A DNA stretch of 64,000 bases, from NCBI GenBank assembly GCA_035505655.1, contig DATJQP010000020.1, positions 9,793-73,792 on the forward strand, read 5' to 3'. The notes under the pieces are model-generated. The model made no database searches. It had not been told where the DNA came from and saw only the letters and a list, made by a program, of their open reading frames with translations. Shown here piece by piece: positions 58,983 to 64,000 of this stretch; positions within the stretch are counted from its first letter, which is position 1; each line of letters begins with the position of its first letter. This DNA comes from JAGVPT01 sp035505655 (lineage in GTDB: Bacteria > Bacteroidota > Ignavibacteria > UBA10030 > UBA8401). Position numbers and translations under genes: made by a program.

Positions 58983-61654
58983 GGCGCCTGAACCTCGCTG
59001 TTGGTCCTGAGAGGCATCCGGATCGTAAATTCTGCCCCTCCCGATTCACGGTTTCTCACTTGGAGTGAACCGTTGTGCGCCTCCACAAACCCTTTCGCAA
59101 TGGTGAGCCCGAGCCCCGCTCCGCCTCCTTTCAATCCCTCGGCACGATAAAATTTTTCGAACACTCTGCGAAGATCCTCCTTCGCGATTCCCTTCCCGTT
59201 GTCCGCGACGATGATCAGACAATCCTGGCCGGCCACCCTCGCCGAGACCTGAATCGCCGATCCCTCCTGCGTGTGGACCACCGCGTTGTGAATGAGGTTC
59301 GTGATTGCCTGTTCGATAAGGCCGAAATCCAGCTTCACGAGGGGCATCTCAGCGTCGACATCGACATCGATGAGATGGCCGGTAAGCTCCCTCTCCAGCC
59401 CTTTAAGGGACGCGTTAATGAGGTCCCTCACGTCGCACCAGTCCATCTTCGGACGGATCATCCCGGACTCGATGCGGGACATATCGAGAAGGTTCGCGAC
59501 AAGCCTGTTGAGGCGCTCGGCGGCGATATGAATCTCGTGGGAATATTCGCTCGCGGAGTGCCCTGTGTTGTCGGAGTAGAAATGCAGCAGGTTCTCCGAA
59601 GCCCCGAGGATTGTCGCGATCGGGGTGCGGAGCTCGTGCGAAATCGAGTTGAACAGAGTCTTATAGAGGCGCTCCGATTCCGCGACAACAATCGATTTCT
59701 TGTTGATGTCGTTGAGCAATTCCCGCTCCATCGCCGAGGCAATCTGCGCGATGAAATTCTCCAGCGAGCCCTCCTGATCGGTCGTGAGCTTCGCTTCGTG
59801 CTTCGGCCGGACTCCGATGACGCCGAGTGGATACCTCGGTCCCGAGATCGGAAAGTACGTTGCCTGGGCAGAGGGGAGGGTGTCGGTGTATCGCCCCGCT
59901 TTTTTCTCATTCCAATACGTCCACGACGCGACGCCGAATTCTTTCGCGTCGAGCTCCATGGTGCTGGCCGGGTGAGTTCTTGCGGAGATCTCCCCGTCGG
60001 CCTCCCCGAGCACGATCGCCACGTCGGCGTCGAAGTACCGTTGGAGGTTCGTCACCGCGGCTTTGATGACCTCCTCCTGCGAGTGCGAAGCAGAAAGGTC
60101 GTTCGTGAGCGAGAAGAGGGCGGCCGTCTTTCGCTCTCTTTGTCGCACGGCCTGTTCGCGGGCTCGAACCCGAGCCGAAAGGACACCCGTGACGATCGCG
60201 ACGATCAGGTAGATTCCCAGCATCATCGTATCTTCAAGATGGCCGACCGAGAAGGTAAAGATCGGAGGGATGAAGAAGAAGTCCCACACGAGCGCGCTGA
60301 CGGCCGATGCGAGAAGGACCGGCCCGGGACCCATCCGGAGCGGTAGGAGCGAGACGGTGAGGAGGATGATCATCGATACCGTCCGGTAACCGATGATGGA
60401 TGAGAAGGGGAAACATGCGAGCGCCACGACGACGACGATGGCGATGGCGAGGGTATACTGGAACATCGAGGACTGAAGGCGCGGGATGACGCGCTGTCTT
60501 TTCACTTCCTCCGCGGTCTCCTCCTGGCCGACGACATAGACGTCCACGTTATGGCTTCGCTCGATAAGGTCTTCGATCAGTCTCTGAGAGCGCGAAAAGA
60601 CGCCCCGCTTCGATTTTCCGACCAGGATCTGCGTCGCATTCTGTTCCCGGGCGACGCGGATGAGCGCGTCGGCGACGTTTTCGTCGGCGGTGGTGACGAC
60701 CTCGGCCCCGAGCTCGCGGGCCAGCTCGATGTTCTTCGCGAGCTGTTCCTTCGCGCTCTCGTCGAGCGGCTGGGAGGTCTCGACACAGACGACCGCCCAC
60801 GAAGCGTTCATCGTGTAGGAGAGTCTCCGCGCCCAGCGGATGACGGATACGGTATGCGGGCTGGCGCTGATGCCCACGATGAGGCGCTGGCCTGATTTCC
60901 ATGGGCCGGAGATCCGTTCGGTCCGCATGTAATCGCGGAGCTGGTGGTCAACGCGCTCCGCGGTAAGTCTCAGCGACATCTCGCGCAGCGCCGTCAGGTT
61001 CCCCTTCCGGAAAAAATTCTGGATCGCCTGCTGGGAGCGCTCGGGTGCGTAGACCTTTCCATCGGCGAGTCGCTTGAGGAGTTCGTCCGGAGGAAGGTCG
61101 ATCACCTCGATGTCGTCCGCCCGCTCGAAGATCGAGTCGGGGACAGTCTCACGGATCATCGAGCCGGTGATCTGGGCCACCGCATCAGCGCGGCTCTCGA
61201 GGTGCTGGACGTTGAGGGTCGTGTAGACGTCGATGCCGTTGTCGAGAAGCTCTTCGACATCCTGGTAACGCTTCGTGTGCCGGCTGCCCGGCGCGTTCGT
61301 GTGGGCGAGTTCGTCGACAAGAACAAGCTTCGGCTTGCGGGTGAGGATTGCATCGAGGTCCATCTCCTCGAGGACCGTCCCCTTGTAATCGATCCTTTTT
61401 CGGGGAATACTCTGAAGCCCGGGGAGAAGCGCTTCGGTCTCCGGACGCTTGTGGGTTTCGACGATGCCGATGACGACATCGATTCCTTTGGTTACCGCAT
61501 CGTGGGCGGCGGTGAGCATGTCGTACGTCTTACCGACGCCTGCGCACATCCCGAAGAAGATCTTCAACCGCGCTTTGGCCGCCTTTTCTTCCTCTTTCTT
61601 CAGGGCGTGGAGGAGTGCATCAGGGTCGGGACGGCTGTCATGAACGGGGGGCAT
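58979..61654 (-). CDS. kdpD: Potassium-sensing histidine kinase KdpD
   Basis: An 891-residue sensor kinase close to the E. coli length. KdpD N-terminal domain with Walker A MCAGVGKTYDML and VDELAHTNAPGSRH (residues ~30-240), a Usp domain (~245-365, with LVGKSKRG), DUF4118 four-helix membrane part (~395-500), GAF-like segment (~520-650), HisKA with SISHELRTPIATILGASENL and HATPase with NLIHNAVVHTQEGSAI and DNGKGIAKEDLRRVFEKFYRAEG. It senses low potassium and phosphorylates KdpE. Its promoter lies in the 183-base gap shared with fhs. Confidence 0.95.
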   Translation of the reverse strand: MPPVHDSRPDPDALLHALKKEEEKAAKARLKIFFGMCAGVGKTYDMLTAAHDAVTKGIDVVIGIVETHKRPETEALLPGLQSIPRKRIDYKGTVLEEMDLDAILTRKPKLVLVDELAHTNAPGSRHTKRYQDVEELLDNGIDVYTTLNVQHLESRADAVAQITGSMIRETVPDSIFERADDIEVIDLPPDELLKRLADGKVYAPERSQQAIQNFFRKGNLTALREMSLRLTAERVDHQLRDYMRTERISGPWKSGQRLIVGISASPHTVSVIRWARRLSYTMNASWAVVCVETSQPLDESAKEQLAKNIELARELGAEVVTTADENVADALIRVAREQNATQILVGKSKRGVFSRSQRLIEDLIERSHNVDVYVVGQEETAEEVKRQRVIPRLQSSMFQYTLAIAIVVVVALACFPFSSIIGYRTVSMIILLTVSLLPLRMGPGPVLLASAVSALVWDFFFIPPIFTFSVGHLEDTMMLGIYLIVAIVTGVLSARVRAREQAVRQRERKTAALFSLTNDLSASHSQEEVIKAAVTNLQRYFDADVAIVLGEADGEISARTHPASTMELDAKEFGVASWTYWNEKKAGRYTDTLPSAQATYFPISGPRYPLGVIGVRPKHEAKLTTDQEGSLENFIAQIASAMERELLNDINKKSIVVAESERLYKTLFNSISHELRTPIATILGASENLLHFYSDNTGHSASEYSHEIHIAAERLNRLVANLLDMSRIESGMIRPKMDWCDVRDLINASLKGLERELTGHLIDVDVDAEMPLVKLDFGLIEQAITNLIHNAVVHTQEGSAIQVSARVAGQDCLIIVADNGKGIAKEDLRRVFEKFYRAEGLKGGGAGLGLTIAKGFVEAHNGSLQVRNRESGGAEFTIRMPLRTNSEVQAP

Positions 61655-61728
61655 GGCACAATATATTCACTTTATTCCTGATATGCATGGGGGGGATTTT
61701 CAAACTGGATTTCGGCGCATTCCGTCGT

Positions 61729-61747
61729 CCCGAGAATATTTCTTGGG
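61729..61747. promoter_or_regulatory. Near-perfect palindrome in the kdpD-fhs divergent gap
   Basis: CCCGAGAATATTTCTTGGG reads CCCGAGAA-TAT-TTCTTGGG, inverted 8-base arms with one G-U. It lies 75 bases from the kdpD start and 91 from the fhs start and may be an operator for either gene. Confidence 0.45.
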
Positions 61748-61837
61748 AAGGTCGCTGGACTTTCTTACATTCTTGAGTTCGCCGTATTCGCGCATGGTGC
61801 TCCATCCATCAATGATCTCCGGGGACTCAACACCAAC

Positions 61838-63472
61838 ATGAAGAAGATCCAGGACATCGCGGCAAAGGTCGGCGTCTCATCCGACGACCTCATTCTCTAC
61901 GGGAACTACAAAGCCAAGCTGCCGCTGAAATACATCAGCAGGGAGAAATGGGAGCGGAACAATCTCATTCTCGTCTCGGCGATCTCTCCGACCCCGGCGG
62001 GCGAGGGGAAGACGACGGTTTCGATCGGCCTCACCCAGGGGATGAACAGGATCGGAAAGCAGACAACCGTTGTCCTTCGCGAACCCTCCCTCGGACCGGT
62101 CTTCGGCGTCAAGGGGGGCGCGACGGGGAGCGGTCATGCGCAGGTCGTTCCGATGGAAGACATTAACCTTCATTTTACCGGGGACTTCGCCGCGATCGAG
62201 AAAGCGCATAATCTTCTTGCCGCCCTCATCGACAACAACATCCAGAACAAGACCAGGAACCTCGGCATCGACCCGCGCACGGTCCATTGGCGGCGTGTCA
62301 TGGACATGAACGACCGGTCACTGCGGAAAATCATCGTCGGGTTGGGAGGGACCCTCTCCGGCGTTCCACGGGAGACCGGGTTCGATATCACGGCGGCTTC
62401 CGAAGTGATGGCCATTCTCTGCCTCGCCGAGAATCTCGTCGATTTGAAAAAGAAGCTTGGCAACATCTTTGTCGGGTTCACGTACGACCGGAATCCGATC
62501 TATGCCCGCGACCTCAAGGCGCACGGGGCAATGACGGCTCTCCTCAAAGACGCCATCCTTCCAAACCTCGTTCAGACGATCGAAGGGAATCCGGCGATCA
62601 TTCACGGAGGTCCCTTTGCAAACATCGCCCAGGGGACGAACAGCGTCATCGCGACGAAGATGGGGCTTTCTCTTTCGGACTATGTCGTGACGGAAGCCGG
62701 TTTTGCCTTCGACCTCGGCGCGGAGAAATTCTTCGACATCAAGTGCGGTTACTCCGGCCTCTCGCCGAAGGCGGTCGTCCTCGTCGCAACGCTCAAGGCG
62801 TTGAAATACCACGGCGGGGTCGACGTGAAACAGGTCAATGAGCCGAACAAGGAGGCTCTCAAACGAGGCATGGGGAACCTCGAAAAGCACCTTGAGAACA
62901 TTCTCGCTTTTGGCGTCCCCGCTGCCGTCGCGATCAACAGGTTCACCGCGGACACCGACGAAGAGATCGACATCGTCAAGAAAAGATGCAAGGAACTCGG
63001 AGCACCGGTCTCGGTTGCGGACGTCTGGGGCAAAGGCGGAGAGGGGGCGACGGAGCTCGCCGAAATCGTCTGCGATATTGCCGGCACATGCAAGGGGAGA
63101 TATGTACCGACGTACGACTGGACCTGGGATATTCCGAAGAAGATCGACGCCATAGCAAAGAACATCTACGGTGCTAAGGCAGTTGAGTACGCGCCGAAGG
63201 CAAAGGACGATCTTGAAAAGATCCTGAAGCTCGGGCTCGACAAGCTCCCGGTCTGCATGGCGAAGACGCAGAATTCTCTTTCCGATAATCCGAAACTTCG
63301 CGGGAGGCCGAGGGATTTTCACATCGTTGTCAGAGAAATAGAGATCGCGGCGGGGGCGGGCTTCGTCATCCCCATCACCGGAGACATCATGCGCATGCCC
63401 GGATTGCCGGCAATCCCTGCCGCCGAGAACGTTGACGTGGATGAGAACGGAAAAATCACGGGTCTGTTCTAG
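61838..63472 (+). CDS. fhs: Formate-tetrahydrofolate ligase
   Basis: A 544-residue enzyme of one-carbon metabolism that makes 10-formyl-THF from formate, ATP and THF. It shows the P-loop-like SPTPAGEGKTTVSIGL, LREPSLGPVFGVKGGATGSGHAQVVPMEDINLHFTGD, FVGFTYDRNPIYARDLKAHGAM, GGPFANIAQGTNSV and AINRFTADTDEEI, and the ending IPITGDIMRMPGLPAIPAA. This is characteristic of Fhs, here of normal length. In related bacteria it feeds purine synthesis or acetyl-CoA pathways; no neighbouring folate genes are seen. Confidence 0.96.
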   Translation: MKKIQDIAAKVGVSSDDLILYGNYKAKLPLKYISREKWERNNLILVSAISPTPAGEGKTTVSIGLTQGMNRIGKQTTVVLREPSLGPVFGVKGGATGSGHAQVVPMEDINLHFTGDFAAIEKAHNLLAALIDNNIQNKTRNLGIDPRTVHWRRVMDMNDRSLRKIIVGLGGTLSGVPRETGFDITAASEVMAILCLAENLVDLKKKLGNIFVGFTYDRNPIYARDLKAHGAMTALLKDAILPNLVQTIEGNPAIIHGGPFANIAQGTNSVIATKMGLSLSDYVVTEAGFAFDLGAEKFFDIKCGYSGLSPKAVVLVATLKALKYHGGVDVKQVNEPNKEALKRGMGNLEKHLENILAFGVPAAVAINRFTADTDEEIDIVKKRCKELGAPVSVADVWGKGGEGATELAEIVCDIAGTCKGRYVPTYDWTWDIPKKIDAIAKNIYGAKAVEYAPKAKDDLEKILKLGLDKLPVCMAKTQNSLSDNPKLRGRPRDFHIVVREIEIAAGAGFVIPITGDIMRMPGLPAIPAAENVDVDENGKITGLF

Positions 63473-63490
63473 GCGTGAAGGACCCCCGCC

Positions 63491-63625
63491 TCAAAGGCGA
63501 AAGGCAACACACGCCGCGGCGACGACAAGAAGCGCGATCCATCCCCAGAGGAAATACTTGGCGTTCATCGAGGTGTCGCCGCGGTTTCCTTCCCCTCCTG
63601 AAGCTGCTCGCCTATCCTTTTTCAT
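63491..63625 (-). CDS. Tiny membrane protein, 44 residues
   Basis: MKKDRRAASGGEGNRGDTS followed by the single membrane helix YFLWGWIALLVVAAACVAF and a short RL end. A shorter version could start at the Met before NAKYFLWG (25 residues). The stop is close to the edge-truncated PH-like gene on the same strand (8-base gap), suggesting cotranscription. No family recognised. Confidence 0.45.
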   Translation of the reverse strand: MKKDRRAASGGEGNRGDTSMNAKYFLWGWIALLVVAAACVAFRL

Positions 63626-63632
63626 CGTTGTT

Positions 63633-64000
63633 CTATCCTGCAATTGACCGATAGTTTCGGATCGCATCGAGGAGAGCTTGCGGTTCGTCACTGCCCACGC
63701 GAAACGCGCTCCCGTCGCTCAGGGTTAACTCCACCGCTCCCAGCCCGGAGACGTTCCACATGACGTACTGCCCGGGCCTCCATCTGATTCCCCACCCCGA
63801 ATACCAGTGATTTCTTACCACCTTTGCACCCCGTATCTCTGAAAGCAAGAAAGTTCTGCGGATCAGCCCGGGGCCGAACGAGCAGGTGAGCGCGCTGCCG
63901 GAAATCTCGACCGTGAGGGAACTGAACAGGAACAGCGCGACGAGGAGCGTCGCCGGGATGCCCATCCTCAGCGTGCCTGGCTGATCGGTCCCCCAAAAGG
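63633..64000 (-). CDS. PH-like (bPH) domain membrane protein, C-terminal part (cut by window edge)
   Basis: The minus-strand frame is open to the right edge. The visible ~122 residues include a membrane helix (GIPATLLVALFLFSSLTVEI) and then the C-terminal segment of a bacterial PH-like domain: LTCSFGPGLIRRTFLLSEIRGAKVVRNHWYSGWGIRW ... MWNVSGLGAVELTLSDGSAFRVGSDEPQALLDAI. Such domains occur in small inner-membrane proteins of unknown role. An internal ATG at 63965 exists, but no stop separates it from the upstream codons, so the gene probably begins beyond the window. Confidence 0.7.
   Translation of the reverse strand, partial: FWGTDQPGTLRMGIPATLLVALFLFSSLTVEISGSALTCSFGPGLIRRTFLLSEIRGAKVVRNHWYSGWGIRWRPGQYVMWNVSGLGAVELTLSDGSAFRVGSDEPQALLDAIRNYRSIAG

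Overview
The window is a GC-rich chromosomal segment from a Gram-negative bacterium of the Bacteroidota/Ignavibacteriota/Chlorobiota group. The main evidence is three secreted proteins ending in type IX secretion (T9SS) sorting domains with PNPFN motifs and short basic tails, a PorV/PorQ-like outer-membrane protein, a DUF2723 membrane protein and SagB-type, FecR and CHASE2 genes typical of that group. The three cargo proteins start near 460, 10569 and 16513. Many genes keep Shine-Dalgarno-like sequences, and the heterotrophic/isoprenoid gene set would fit an Ignavibacteria-like lineage, but the exact taxon is inference. No rRNA, tRNA, CRISPR array, insertion sequence or prophage was seen.

Layout. 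1-8.6 kb: the start of a GH30-like lipoprotein cut by the window edge, a T9SS cargo protein, a SagB-type nitroreductase, a short-chain dehydrogenase, a large DUF2723 protein, a TatA-zinc ribbon fusion and a cyclic-nucleotide-binding/DUF1003 protein. 9-22.6 kb: an acetyltransferase, a Tyr-rich lipoprotein, a 1098-residue T9SS cargo protein, an M1 peptidase with a T9SS tail followed by a small relic of a DUF4139 domain, a TolB-like/TPR membrane protein, a DEAD-box helicase, an M28 peptidase and a class III-like sirtuin. 22.6-31.9 kb: a repeat-rich spacer, a PorV-like gene behind a terminator-like leader, a lipoprotein, and a four-gene minus-strand group made of a CHASE2 cyclase, a beta-barrel protein, a FecR-domain protein and a secreted protein.

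31.9-41.1 kb is housekeeping: rseP, dxr, a ppiD-like chaperone, a CHASE3 protein, aroK-aroB and a PLP-dependent decarboxylase. 41.3-46.6 kb looks like glycan or lipid-glycan metabolism (GT4 glycosyltransferase, calcineurin-like phosphoesterase, HAD phosphatase, convergent six-hairpin glycosidase). 46.8-55.4 kb holds small accessory genes: YdeI-like, YXWGXW repeat, c-type cytochrome, SRPBCC, methyltransferase, MFS exporter, degenerate DUF559, ICMT-like methyltransferase and modA-modB without modC. 55.4-64 kb: an RsbU-type phosphatase, a B12-binding radical SAM protein, kdpE-kdpD without kdpFABC, fhs, a tiny membrane protein and an edge-truncated PH-like membrane protein.

The most distinctive signals are (i) the FecR/beta-barrel/CHASE2-cyclase group, in which the FecR protein and the barrel protein share a recognisably related Ig-like domain, suggesting an envelope-to-cyclase signalling unit, and (ii) a dispersed family of degenerate 7-base-periodic intergenic repeats, sometimes arranged as inverted arms, at four clear loci and one weak one, together with a separate 24-base tandem repeat. 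Everything here was read by eye from sequence and translations; no database search was run.
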